From NCBI GenBank assembly GCA_041393415.1, contig JAWKKE010000001.1, positions 186,001-250,000 of the forward strand: a stretch of 64,000 bases of DNA. The letters are read 5' to 3'. Position numbers and translations under genes: made by a program. The stretch's first letter is position 1; every line of letters starts with the position of its first letter. The DNA comes from Thermoleophilia bacterium (lineage in GTDB: Bacteria; Actinomycetota; Thermoleophilia; UBA2241). This document shows, piece after piece, positions 49,613 to 57,890 of the stretch. The notes below the pieces were generated by a model, which did no database searches, was not told where the DNA came from, and saw only the letters and a list, made by a program, of their open reading frames with translations.

Positions 49613-50890
49613 CAGGCAATCGCCGCCATACGGCAGCAGACCGATCGTGCCTCCCGGTATGAGCTCGAGAGCACGGTCCACACCCGCCTGCAGCGTAGGA
49701 ACCTTCTCGTAGCCGAGGAGCTCGATGTCGTCGTCTTCCAGCCCGTCGGTGACCACGAGGATCGTCGCCTTCTCGCGGATCTTGGCGTTGTCGACGCCCA
49801 GGTCGGCTGAGATGAGGTCGGCAGACACGTCCGCCGGATCGAGGGTACGGATGCGCGCGCACCCCTCCGCATACGTGAGGGCGAGCCAATCACGCAGAAG
49901 GGGGTGGTTGTGCTCGAGACCCTCCGGACAAGGAGTAGCGAGTACGATGACGCCGCCTTGCCTGACGGCGAAGGAGGCGGCGATGAGGCCCTTCTCGCCC
50001 TGCCACCAGTCGATGTCGGCCGGAAACGAGCTGACGACGACGATGTCGGCGAGCGCCGGCAACTCAACCGCATACGCCCGTCGTGAGACCTCGACACCCT
50101 GGCGATGGGCGGCGACAAAGTCGCCGGCGACTACGGTGACCACCCGACCCTTGGGATCGCGCACGACGTTGATGATGAAGCTGAGTCCGGCACGCCGCGC
50201 GACCTCCTCGATGCCGACGCGCACCGGGCTGTCCATGTCGCCCAGCGGGATCTCGGGGAGCAGCGTGGCGGCGATGTGCGTCGCCGAGGTGGTCGCGACC
50301 CCGCAGACGCCCGGCTGCAGGATCTTGGCGCCGCCGGAGAATCCGGCGCCGCAGTGCGGCAGGATGTTGCCGAGGCCGATGAGAAGATCCGCCTCGAGGA
50401 TCCGCCGATTGACCTGGACCGGGATCTCCACGCCACCGGCATGCACCGGTTCGAGATCGGCGAGCGATGCCAGGTCCAGGCAGTCGTGCTGCGAGACGCG
50501 CACGCGACCGATGGAGCGCTCGCCGATCTTGGCACGCAGCTCGTCGTCGGTGAGAATGCGGTGCGTCCCGGGAGCGGTGAGGATCTCGATGTGCTCATCG
50601 GAAACACCGGCCCGATTGAGCTCGTCGAAGAGCACCGGCAGGATGCGGTCGACCGGCGTGTGCCGCGTCGCGTCTTCGACGAGCACGACGACGTTCGTAC
50701 GTCCGGCGGCGAGCTCTCGCAGCGGCGGCGTACCGATCGGCGACTCGAGCTGCGCCAGCAGCGCCGCCTCGAGGTCGGCGACCTCGGGAAGCTCCTCGAG
50801 CTCGCCGCTGAAGAGCAGCGGACCGGGCACCTCGGCGCTCAGACTCGAGCTGCCGTAGGGGATCTCGACAGAAGTAAGGGGCGCCGGCAT
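49589..50890 (-). CDS. LarA-family racemase, second copy
   Basis: A 433-residue LarA homologue. GTHRILTDDE holds the first catalytic His, and GNILPHCGAGFSGGAKILQPGVCG the second His and Lys of the nickel-pincer site. These are closer to the canonical LarA forms than those of the copy at 28652, and the N-terminal insert is absent. ATG at 50890 lies three bases after the stop of the aconitase X small subunit, with GGAGG overlapping it. In the operon with aconitase X and a D-2-hydroxyacid dehydrogenase it probably epimerises a hydroxyacid formed or used by them. Cofactor biosynthesis genes are not in the window. Confidence 0.88.
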   Translation of the reverse strand: MPAPLTSVEIPYGSSSLSAEVPGPLLFSGELEELPEVADLEAALLAQLESPIGTPPLRELAAGRTNVVVLVEDATRHTPVDRILPVLFDELNRAGVSDEHIEILTAPGTHRILTDDELRAKIGERSIGRVRVSQHDCLDLASLADLEPVHAGGVEIPVQVNRRILEADLLIGLGNILPHCGAGFSGGAKILQPGVCGVATTSATHIAATLLPEIPLGDMDSPVRVGIEEVARRAGLSFIINVVRDPKGRVVTVVAGDFVAAHRQGVEVSRRAYAVELPALADIVVVSSFPADIDWWQGEKGLIAASFAVRQGGVIVLATPCPEGLEHNHPLLRDWLALTYAEGCARIRTLDPADVSADLISADLGVDNAKIREKATILVVTDGLEDDDIELLGYEKVPTLQAGVDRALELIPGGTIGLLPYGGDCLPLIAPRL

Positions 50891-50893
50891 GGC

Positions 50894-51328
50894 CTAGGCC
50901 TCCGCGGCGGACGCCGCCTTGCGCACCGTGAGCACACCGGCGACGGCATCGACGACGACATGATCGCCGTCCGCGATCACCGTGTAGAAGGCGGGGTCGA
51001 CTTCGTCGACCAGCGGCACTTCCATGGCGATGATCGTCGAGACGAGCACCGGCTCCGGAGTCTGAATCACGACCGCCGCCGGAGCCGTCTTCATGCTGAT
51101 CAAGCGATAGAGACCGTCGGCCTGCACAACGGAGCTCCCCTTGCCCGTCGGCATGATGAGCACTTTGCCGGCGACACTCTGGCCGTCGATGTCGTGCCCT
51201 TTCTCCAGAACACAGCCGCTCTCCGCCTCGCAGAGAGCGAAGCAGAGGGCATCCTTCGAGAGCAGCGCGGCGCCCTCGCCGACGCCCTCGGAGATGGAGC
51301 GACAGCTGAAGCGCAATTCGGTGCTCAT
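50894..51328 (-). CDS. Aconitase X, small (swivel) subunit
   Basis: A 144-residue swivel-domain protein (DUF126). FSCRSISEGVGEGAALLSKDALCFALCEAE, GHDIDGQSVAGKVLIMPTGKGSS and a final VVDAVAGVLTVRK are typical. It forms the active site together with the large subunit; Ser in PTGKGSS is the residue that binds substrate in aconitases. The frame is open to 51487, but ATG at 51328 overlaps the large-subunit stop as ATGA and has GGAGGT upstream. Known two-subunit bacterial aconitase X enzymes dehydrate cis-3-hydroxy-L-proline, while the archaeal relatives dehydrate mevalonate 5-phosphate. Confidence 0.9.
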   Translation of the reverse strand: MSTELRFSCRSISEGVGEGAALLSKDALCFALCEAESGCVLEKGHDIDGQSVAGKVLIMPTGKGSSVVQADGLYRLISMKTAPAAVVIQTPEPVLVSTIIAMEVPLVDEVDPAFYTVIADGDHVVVDAVAGVLTVRKAASAAEA

Positions 51329-52542
51329 GCGACGACCTCCCCGGCGAGCGCCGCTTGGATCGCCTGCGCCAGCGGGCGCACGGCGAAGCGCTGGCCGTAG
51401 ACCTGACAGTAGAAGGCGCACTTCTGCGATTCGGTGACGCCTGGCTTGTTGTAGTAGTAGTCCCAGATGCCGGGGATGTCCATGCACGTGTCGGCGATCA
51501 CGTGACCGCCAGCGCGGCGAATCGCGCTCAGGTAGCCCATGCGCTCGGCGAGGTCGAGTGTCAGCGAGCTCACCAGAATCCAGGTGTCGACGGCGAAACG
51601 CTTGCCGTCGCAGAGCTGAGCGATCTCGCCCACCTGACGGATGCTGAGGTGAGGACAGCCGAGCATCGCGAACTCGATGGGCCCAGGATCACCGCGAAAC
51701 ATCTCACGCACGCAATCCAGATCGTCCTGGGTGATCGTCACCTCTGCCTTGACTGGGTTGCCGCCGAACGCCGCCTCAACCGTCGGCGCCTCGGGGGTGA
51801 CCCCGACAACGTGATACATGGCCACCGAGCCTGCCGTCGCCAGCTCGGCGCCGAACTGCACGAAGCCCTCAGGCGTAGGACGCCGCTCGATACCGGTGAA
51901 CACCGGCACCTCCGGACCCTTCCACTTGCGCGGGAAGGCATACCCGAGCAGGCTCCAATCGAAGTCGTCCTCAACTTTGGCTTCGACGGCGACGAGAACC
52001 TCGCCGCGACGGTTCTCGTCGAGCAGGAAGCCGTACTCGGGCGCGCGCCCTGTGACCGCGGCGCAGAGCGCGCTGATCGACGACTCACGATTGGTGCGCG
52101 CGCCGAGCACCGAGTTCACGTAAGGTGAGGCGCTCGACTCCGAGAAGGCCACGACTTCGCCGAAGGCGGGGACGTTCTTCTCGACCTCCGGCGTACAGCT
52201 CAGCGTCATGGTCGCGCCGATACGCCGGTACATCTCGTTGCTCGCCTCAACGCGGGCACGAGCGTCGGCTTGCGGCTCCCAGAGATGCTCGGCGATGTAG
52301 TCGAGATCCATGCTGGGATTGATCGTCGGCGAGATCTGACAGCGCGCACCGGCCTCCACCAGCCGACTGACGAAGTAGAGATCGCCCTCCTGAGCACTGG
52401 CAGCCACATGGGCACGCGTGATCGGGACCATGCGCTTGGCGTAGAAGGCCTTACCCGTGCCGACCTGCACCTTCATCGCCAGCGCCACGCCCTCGCCGTG
52501 GCGGCCGTCGAGCATGTCGCGCTCGAGACTCGTGAGCTCCAT
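51325..52542 (-). CDS. Aconitase X, large catalytic subunit
   Basis: A 405-residue DUF521 protein. Conserved blocks are VPITRAHVAASAQEGDLYFV, ISPTINPSMDLDYIAEHLW, LSCTPEVEKNVP, AFSESSASPYVNSVLGARTNRE and ADTCMDIPGIWDYYYNKPG. Cys residues in LSCTPE, LGCPHLS and ADTCMD are the candidate iron-sulfur or iron ligands. ATG at 52542 follows AAGGGAAG and lies 13 bases after the dehydrogenase stop; the frame is open to 52593. The enzyme should dehydrate a hydroxyacid or hydroxyproline. No proline racemase or pyrroline reductase is nearby, which argues against the standard hydroxyproline pathway, and the LarA and dehydrogenase partners point to a 2-hydroxyacid route. Confidence 0.92.
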   Translation of the reverse strand: MELTSLERDMLDGRHGEGVALAMKVQVGTGKAFYAKRMVPITRAHVAASAQEGDLYFVSRLVEAGARCQISPTINPSMDLDYIAEHLWEPQADARARVEASNEMYRRIGATMTLSCTPEVEKNVPAFGEVVAFSESSASPYVNSVLGARTNRESSISALCAAVTGRAPEYGFLLDENRRGEVLVAVEAKVEDDFDWSLLGYAFPRKWKGPEVPVFTGIERRPTPEGFVQFGAELATAGSVAMYHVVGVTPEAPTVEAAFGGNPVKAEVTITQDDLDCVREMFRGDPGPIEFAMLGCPHLSIRQVGEIAQLCDGKRFAVDTWILVSSLTLDLAERMGYLSAIRRAGGHVIADTCMDIPGIWDYYYNKPGVTESQKCAFYCQVYGQRFAVRPLAQAIQAALAGEVVA

Positions 52543-52555
52543 CGCTTCCCTTTCT

Positions 52556-53509
52556 CTACGGCGCCGGAGGCGCCACCACATTCTGCGGATCACCGTCGAG
52601 GAACCGCACGACGTTCTCGGCGCAGGTCGCCGCCAGCGTCGCGACCGCTTCGCTCGTCTTGTAGCCGACGTGCGGCGTCACGACCACGTTCTCCATCGCC
52701 AACAACCCACGCCCGCTCGGGCGCGTGAGGTCGATGTCGTCGAGGCCGGCGCCGGCGAGATGCCCGTCGCGCAGCGCATCGTACAGCGCGTCCTGATCGA
52801 CCAGCCGTGCCCGCGCCGCATTGATGAGCATGCCGCCGGCGGGGATGAGACGCAACTCCTCGCGGCCCAGCATCCCCTGCGTCTTCGCCATGAGCGGTGC
52901 GTGCATGGTGACCACGTCGCTGGCCGCGAGCACCTCGGGCAAGGTCGCGTAGCGCAGGCCGAGCTCGTCGCGGAGAGCGTCGTCCGGCAGGGGATCGTAG
53001 CCGACGAGTTCCATACCCAGGCAGCGAGCCACGCGCGCCACGCGCCGGCCGATGGCGCCTGTGCCGACGACACCGAGTGTCTTGCCGCAGAGTTCTACCC
53101 CTGCGGGCGCAGACCATTCGATGGCGCCGACGCGACGCACCTCGCGGTCCACCGCCGGAATGTGCCGCGCTACCGCGAGCATCAATCCGATCGTGAGCTC
53201 GGCAACCGCAGCGCTGGCGTACTGAGGCACCGAGCAGACGGTCACGCCGTACCGTGCGGCCGCCTCGAGATCGATGAGATCGGTGCCGGTGGCGGCCAGC
53301 GAGACCATGCGCAGGGCAGGCAGATGCGCGAACACGTCAGCGTCTATGCGCGTCCAGCTATTGAGAATCGCGGCGGCACCGTCGGCGCGGGCGACGATCT
53401 CCGCCGGCGTCGCCGGCACGTCGTCGAACACACGCACCTCTGCATGTGCACGCAGGCGCGCCACGTCGTCCGGCACCACGTTCAAACCGTCGATGATGAC
53501 GACACGCAC
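52556..53509 (-). CDS. D-isomer-specific 2-hydroxyacid dehydrogenase family protein
   Basis: A 317-residue NAD(P)-dependent oxidoreductase. The Rossmann motif is LGVVGTGAIGRRVARVA. The catalytic Arg lies in LINAARARLVDQ, and the catalytic His in VTPHVGYKTSE. At the site of the third catalytic residue, normally Glu in a DVFxxEP motif, this protein has DDIDLTRPSG. The Glu is thus missing or displaced. Substrate-side motif VSLAATGTDLIDLEAA is near the N-terminus. GTG at 53509 has GGAGGT seven bases upstream. It is first in the operon with aconitase X and LarA2, with a promoter just upstream. Confidence 0.9.
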   Translation of the reverse strand: MRVVIIDGLNVVPDDVARLRAHAEVRVFDDVPATPAEIVARADGAAAILNSWTRIDADVFAHLPALRMVSLAATGTDLIDLEAAARYGVTVCSVPQYASAAVAELTIGLMLAVARHIPAVDREVRRVGAIEWSAPAGVELCGKTLGVVGTGAIGRRVARVARCLGMELVGYDPLPDDALRDELGLRYATLPEVLAASDVVTMHAPLMAKTQGMLGREELRLIPAGGMLINAARARLVDQDALYDALRDGHLAGAGLDDIDLTRPSGRGLLAMENVVVTPHVGYKTSEAVATLAATCAENVVRFLDGDPQNVVAPPAP

Positions 53510-53543
53510 GCCTGAACCTCCGCCCCGTGCCTGTGCTGTGTGC

Positions 53544-53573
53544 GTATCATGACCGCTCGCTTACAGCGGTCAA
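53544..53573 (-). promoter_or_regulatory. Promoter with overlapping operator palindrome
   Basis: On the minus strand TTGACC (53568-53573) and TGATAC (53544-53549) are 18 bases apart, about 35 bases before the dehydrogenase start at 53509. Between and across them lies TGACCGCT-N7-AGCGGTCA (53550-53572), an 8-bp perfect inverted repeat that covers the spacer. This is the expected layout of a repressor-controlled promoter for the dehydrogenase/aconitase X/LarA operon. Confidence 0.65.
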
Positions 53574-53690
53574 GATCCAGCACGCAGCGTCTCGCATGGT
53601 GGACGCGAATGCGCGTGCCGAGGACGTGATCTCTCCGACCGGCCAGACACGGCGCCGCGGAGATTGACTGCGACCCACCGCCGTCCCATC

Positions 53691-54824
53691 ATGGCCGACA
53701 TGAGTACCGGCGATATCACGACGAGCTTCCGCGACGCGGCCAAGGGCCTCGACTTCTACTGGCCCGGAGCCAGCGTGACCGAGGCCTGCGAGCGCTACGG
53801 ACTGCGTCCGGAAGAAGTCGCCAAGATGGCCTCCAACGAGAACGCCTACGGTTCGTCGCCGGCGGCGCTTGCGGCTGCCGGCGAGGCGCTCACCCACGCC
53901 GCGGTCTACCCGTCGGCCAAGTACGACTACGCCGGCCTCAAGCGGGCCTTTGCCGGCTACGCCGGGGTGCCCGCGGAGATGATCGTGCCGGGACCCGGTT
54001 CGGAGGCGGTGGCGCGCTACATCACGCACCTCTTCGTAGGCCCGGGCGACGAAGTCATCACCGGGGCGCAGAGCTACGACGGCCACCGCTGGGTTTCGCA
54101 GCTCATGGGCGGCTTCGTCCGCGAGGTGCCGCTGGTCGACTACCGCTACGACCTCGATGCTATGCTGGCGGCCCTCAACGAGCGCACACGCATCGTCTGG
54201 CTCTGTAACCCGATCAACCCAACGGGCACCGTGCTCTCCCGCGCCGAGGCACAGCGCGTCGTCGACGCGGTGCCGTCCAACGTCGCCATCGTCTTCGACC
54301 AGGCCTACCGCGAGTACGTCGACGCTCCCGACTACGGCGACGGCGTCGAGTTCCTGCTCGCCGGCCATCGCAACGTCATCGTCCTGCGCACGCTCTCCAA
54401 GGTCTTCGGTCTCGCCGCCATGCGCCTGGGCTACGGCATCGCCGACCCCACCATCGGGAAGATCATCGACAGCACCTGCGAGCCGTTTCACCTCAGTGGT
54501 CCGGCCTGCGCCGCCGGCGTCGCCGCCGTCACCGACGATCTTGGCTGGGCACAGCGGCACCGCGATCTCATCGTCGGCGAGCGTGCGCGCCTGCAGAAGG
54601 GCCTCGCCGAGCTTGGACTGGGCGTGGTCCCGAGTCAGGGGAACTTCGTACTCTTCGACGTCGGCGCGGACGCCATGGACCTCTACGAGCGCCTCATGAG
54701 CCACGGCATCATCCTGCGCCTGGGCTGCATCTGGCAGTACGACACGCACCTGCGCGTCACCGTGGGGACGCCGGCGCAGAACGACCGCCTACTGACGGCG
54801 CTGGCGCACGAGCTCAGCGTCTGA
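53691..54824 (+). CDS. HisC-like class I/II aminotransferase
   Basis: A 377-residue fold-type I aminotransferase of the histidinol-phosphate aminotransferase group. MASNENAYGSSPAALAA, WLCNPINPTGTVLSRAEAQ, FDQAYREYVDAP and RTLSKVFGLAAMRLGYGIAD, which holds the Schiff-base Lys, are diagnostic. No other histidine-biosynthesis gene is nearby, so an aromatic, imidazole or other amino acid in the adjacent catabolic cluster is a better guess than histidinol phosphate. ATG at 53691 and ATG at 53700 are both possible and neither has a good ribosome site; a TTG at 53664 is also open. The 3' end overlaps the convergent ureohydrolase gene by 11 bases. Confidence 0.9.
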   Translation: MADMSTGDITTSFRDAAKGLDFYWPGASVTEACERYGLRPEEVAKMASNENAYGSSPAALAAAGEALTHAAVYPSAKYDYAGLKRAFAGYAGVPAEMIVPGPGSEAVARYITHLFVGPGDEVITGAQSYDGHRWVSQLMGGFVREVPLVDYRYDLDAMLAALNERTRIVWLCNPINPTGTVLSRAEAQRVVDAVPSNVAIVFDQAYREYVDAPDYGDGVEFLLAGHRNVIVLRTLSKVFGLAAMRLGYGIADPTIGKIIDSTCEPFHLSGPACAAGVAAVTDDLGWAQRHRDLIVGERARLQKGLAELGLGVVPSQGNFVLFDVGADAMDLYERLMSHGIILRLGCIWQYDTHLRVTVGTPAQNDRLLTALAHELSV

Positions 54825-55767
54825 GCGGCGGGAGACCCGCGCGGCGCGCGTCCGCCGCGGCGGCGAGCATCACAAGTCGCGTGATCAGCAGTGCCGTGTG
54901 TCCCTGCAGATCGCGTCCCGGGACGAACTCGCAGACATCCATCCCCGCCAGACGACAGCGAGTCACTATCTGGTGCACAAGTCGAGCCGTCTGCCAGTGC
55001 CAGAGGCCGCCGGGCGCCGGCCACAGAGTGCCGGGCGCGCAACTTGGATCGAGTCCGTCGACGTCAATCGTCACATAGACCCGCGCGCCCGGTTCGAATA
55101 GCTCGACGATCCAGTCCACACCGCGCGTGTGCACCTCGGCCGCCGTAACGAGGACATTGCCGGCGGCTGCGGCCGCGTCGACCTCGGCCTGCCTAGCGCT
55201 GCCGATATCGCGCAGGCCGACCTGCACAACGCGGCGCACCCAAGGCAGGTCACGCAAGCGCCTGATGGGGCTCGAGAAGCCGTCCGGGACGCCATCGACA
55301 TCATTGCGGTAGTCCAGGTGGGCGTCCACTTGGAGAACGTCGAGCGGCTCCTCGCTGGGCAGGCCGCGTACCACGAGAGGCGGTATGGAGTGGTCGCCGC
55401 CCACCACGAGCGGGACCGCTCCTGCGGCCGCGATGCGCGCCACAGTCGCGGTCGCCCGAGCCGCGCCGGCGCGCGCATCGCAAGGATCGCCGGCGACGTC
55501 GCCGCAATCGGCGAGCACGCCGGCGACACCATCTGGGAACGGCGCGCCACCAAGATCGAAGTCGTAGTGGTCGAGGGCGTCGAGGTACACCTGCGAAGCC
55601 GCGCGCACCGCGTTCGCGGCGGCTGCGTGCGGCGCGGACGACGGATCGACGGCAGCGTACGGCACGCCGTAGGGAATGCCGAGAAACGCGTAGCGCGCCG
55701 CCACCGCGATCTCGTCGGCGCGCGGCGCGCCCAAGAACGTCACGGGCGAGATGCCGCGCTGGTTCAC
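54814..55767 (-). CDS. Arginase/agmatinase/formiminoglutamase-family ureohydrolase
   Basis: A 317-residue binuclear-manganese amidinohydrolase. The metal motifs are all present: GGDHSIPP, DAHLDYRNDVDG (DxHxD) and TIDVDGLDPSCAPG (DxD with the second Asp in DP). The family covers agmatinase, arginase, guanidinobutyrase and formimidoylglutamase (HutG). Position at the end of a cluster that begins with urocanase makes a HutG-type hydrolysis of formimidoylglutamate to glutamate plausible. GTG at 55767 lies six bases after the sucD stop without a ribosome site, so it is probably coupled. Agmatinase is the main alternative. Confidence 0.9.
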   Translation of the reverse strand: MNQRGISPVTFLGAPRADEIAVAARYAFLGIPYGVPYAAVDPSSAPHAAAANAVRAASQVYLDALDHYDFDLGGAPFPDGVAGVLADCGDVAGDPCDARAGAARATATVARIAAAGAVPLVVGGDHSIPPLVVRGLPSEEPLDVLQVDAHLDYRNDVDGVPDGFSSPIRRLRDLPWVRRVVQVGLRDIGSARQAEVDAAAAAGNVLVTAAEVHTRGVDWIVELFEPGARVYVTIDVDGLDPSCAPGTLWPAPGGLWHWQTARLVHQIVTRCRLAGMDVCEFVPGRDLQGHTALLITRLVMLAAAADARRAGLPPLRR

Positions 55768-55773
55768 GTCGCG

Positions 55774-56658
55774 CTAGTGCGTCGTAGTGCGAGCGAAGAG
55801 CGTCATGACGATGGCGGCGAGGTCCCGCGGACTGGCGGCTACGGGGATACCCGCGCGCTGCAGCGCCGCACGCTTCTCCGCCGCCGTCCCCGAGGCGCCC
55901 TGCACAATAGCGCCGGCATGACCCATGCGCTTGCCCGGCGGAGCGCTGTAGCCGGCGACATAAGCCACAACCGGCTTCCAGACGTTCGCGAGTACGTACT
56001 TGGCCGCCTGCTCTTCGTCGTCGCCGCCGATCTCACCGATGAGCACGATGGCATCTGTCTCTGGGTCGGCCTCGAAGCGCTCGAGACACTCGATGAACCC
56101 GACGCCGTGGATGGGATCGCCCCCCATGCCTACGGCCGTCGACTGCCCGATGCCGGCGTTCGTCAACTCGTGAACCGCCTCATACGTCAGCGTGCCGGAG
56201 CGCGAGACGATGCCGACCCGGCCGGGCATGAAGACGTCGGCCGGCATGATCCCGGCGCTGCAACGACCGGGCGAGATGATGCCGGGGCAGTTGGGGCCGA
56301 TCAGCGTGGCGCCGGCGGCCGCCAGGTGGGCGGCGACCTCGGCCATGTCGCGTACAGGAATGCCCTCGGTCACGCAAACGACTAGCTTGATGCCGGCGTC
56401 GGCGGCCTCGATCATGGCGTCGCGGGCGAAGCGCGCCGGCACAAAGACCACAGAGACGTCGGCGCTCGTCTCGGCCACTGCCTCGGCAACCGTGTCGAAG
56501 ATCGGCAGGCCGTCGACGTCGCGACCGCCCTTGCCGGGAGAAACCCCCGCGACGACGTTGGTGCCACTGGCGCGCATGCGCGCCGTGTGGAAGGCACCCT
56601 CGCGGCCGGTAACACCCTGCACGAGGACGCGACTATGCTCGTCGACCAGAATCGCCAT
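55774..56658 (-). CDS. sucD: Succinyl-CoA ligase, alpha subunit
   Basis: A 294-residue subunit that binds CoA and carries the phosphohistidine. VLVQGVTGREGAFHTARM and PGKGG form the CoA site. LIGPNCPGIISPGRC and GIVSRSGTLTYEAVHEL follow. H247 in GKRMGHAGAIVQG is the phosphorylated His. ATG at 56658 lies one base after the sucC stop, with GGAGG seven bases upstream. With SucC it conserves the succinyl-CoA bond as ATP or GTP, directly downstream of the 2-oxoglutarate oxidoreductase. Confidence 0.96.
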   Translation of the reverse strand: MAILVDEHSRVLVQGVTGREGAFHTARMRASGTNVVAGVSPGKGGRDVDGLPIFDTVAEAVAETSADVSVVFVPARFARDAMIEAADAGIKLVVCVTEGIPVRDMAEVAAHLAAAGATLIGPNCPGIISPGRCSAGIMPADVFMPGRVGIVSRSGTLTYEAVHELTNAGIGQSTAVGMGGDPIHGVGFIECLERFEADPETDAIVLIGEIGGDDEEQAAKYVLANVWKPVVAYVAGYSAPPGKRMGHAGAIVQGASGTAAEKRAALQRAGIPVAASPRDLAAIVMTLFARTTTH

Positions 56659-56659
56659 C

Positions 56660-57844
56660 TCAGACCTCCGCGCCGGGGGTGGCCGCCGCGTCACGAGCGG
56701 CAGCGACGACCAAACGAACCGCCTCAGCCGGGCTTGCCGCAATGGTTACGCCGGGCACCTGCCCCGCGGCCAGAATGGCGCGACCCTCGTCGCCGACATT
56801 GCCGTCGAGCCGCACGACGACGGGTACCTCAAGACAGGTTTCGGCGAACGCCTCGAGCAGTCCGCGCGCGACCTCATCGCAGCGAGTGATGCCGCCGAAG
56901 ACGTTGACGAGCACCGCGGCGACACGTGGCGACGAAGTGATCAGACTCAGGGCTACCTTGACGCGAGCCGCGCCGGCGCCACCGCCGATGTCGCAGAAGT
57001 TGGCGGCGGCTCCTCCCGCGGTCTCGATCTGATCCATCGTCGCCATCACGAGCCCGGCGCCGTTGCCGAGCACGCCGATGTCGCCCTCAAGCTCCACGTA
57101 CGCCAGACCTGCGTTGCGCGCCCGTGTCTCCACATCGCTGTCGCGGCGGCTCTCGGCGAGCTCTGGCTGCCGTCCAAGCGCGTTGTCGTCGATCGTCACC
57201 TTGCTGTCCAAACAGATGAGCTCACCGGCGGTGGTCACCGCCAAGGGGTTGATCTCGACGAGCGTCGCGTCGCGATCGTGATACAGCCGCCAGAGGGCGC
57301 GAACGATGGCCGCCAGCACTTCTTTGAGCGGCCGTCCGTTAGGCGACCGCCGCTCACCGTCGAGCGCGGCCGCGCGCAACACGTCACGAACCTGGTAGTC
57401 CGCGGGGCCGAGCAGCGGGTCGAGCGGCCGCCGCACGATCGCCTCGAAGTGATTGCGGGCGATCTCCTCGATATCGACCCCACCGTGACGAGAGAAGATG
57501 AGCACAGGCGCCCGCTCCGCACGCGAGACGGCAATCGCCAAGTAGAGCTCGAGCTCGATGTCGACGGCCGGCTCGAGCAGCAGGCCGGTTACAGGACGAC
57601 CGCCGATCGTCATCGTCAGGATCTCGTCCGCGGCGGTCGCGACCTCGTCGAGATCGCGACACACACGCACGCCGCCTGCCTTACCACGACCTCCGGACTC
57701 AACCTGCGCCTTGACGACCACCGGCAGCCCGAGCCCCGTGGCCGCCTCTCGTGCCGCGGCGGCCGTCGTCGCCACCGCCGACGGTAGCACCGGCAAGCCC
57801 GCCGCGGCGAACAGCTGCTTCCCCTCGTGTTCGAGCAGATCCAC
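56660..57844 (-). CDS. sucC: Succinyl-CoA ligase, beta subunit
   Basis: A 394-residue ATP-grasp subunit. LLEHEGKQLFAAAGLPV opens the domain, VVVKAQVESGGRGKAGGVRVC is the nucleotide site, TLVEINPLAVT carries the metal ligands, and NVFGGITRCDEVARGL is in the C-terminal domain. Length and motifs match the bacterial ADP- or GDP-forming family. GTG at 57844 has AGGGGGT seven bases upstream. The gene follows korC by 46 bases and is followed by sucD after one base, so the six genes korD-A-B-C-sucC-sucD probably form one transcript. Confidence 0.95.
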   Translation of the reverse strand: MDLLEHEGKQLFAAAGLPVLPSAVATTAAAAREAATGLGLPVVVKAQVESGGRGKAGGVRVCRDLDEVATAADEILTMTIGGRPVTGLLLEPAVDIELELYLAIAVSRAERAPVLIFSRHGGVDIEEIARNHFEAIVRRPLDPLLGPADYQVRDVLRAAALDGERRSPNGRPLKEVLAAIVRALWRLYHDRDATLVEINPLAVTTAGELICLDSKVTIDDNALGRQPELAESRRDSDVETRARNAGLAYVELEGDIGVLGNGAGLVMATMDQIETAGGAAANFCDIGGGAGAARVKVALSLITSSPRVAAVLVNVFGGITRCDEVARGLLEAFAETCLEVPVVVRLDGNVGDEGRAILAAGQVPGVTIAASPAEAVRLVVAAARDAAATPGAEV

Positions 57845-57890
57845 GCTTCTACCCCCTGGACGGTTGGTGCGCTGCCGGCAAGATAGCCGC

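Noticed and set aside
53547..54749. Minus-strand open frame of 400 codons
   Set aside because: Antisense to the HisC-like aminotransferase, which has a complete PLP site.
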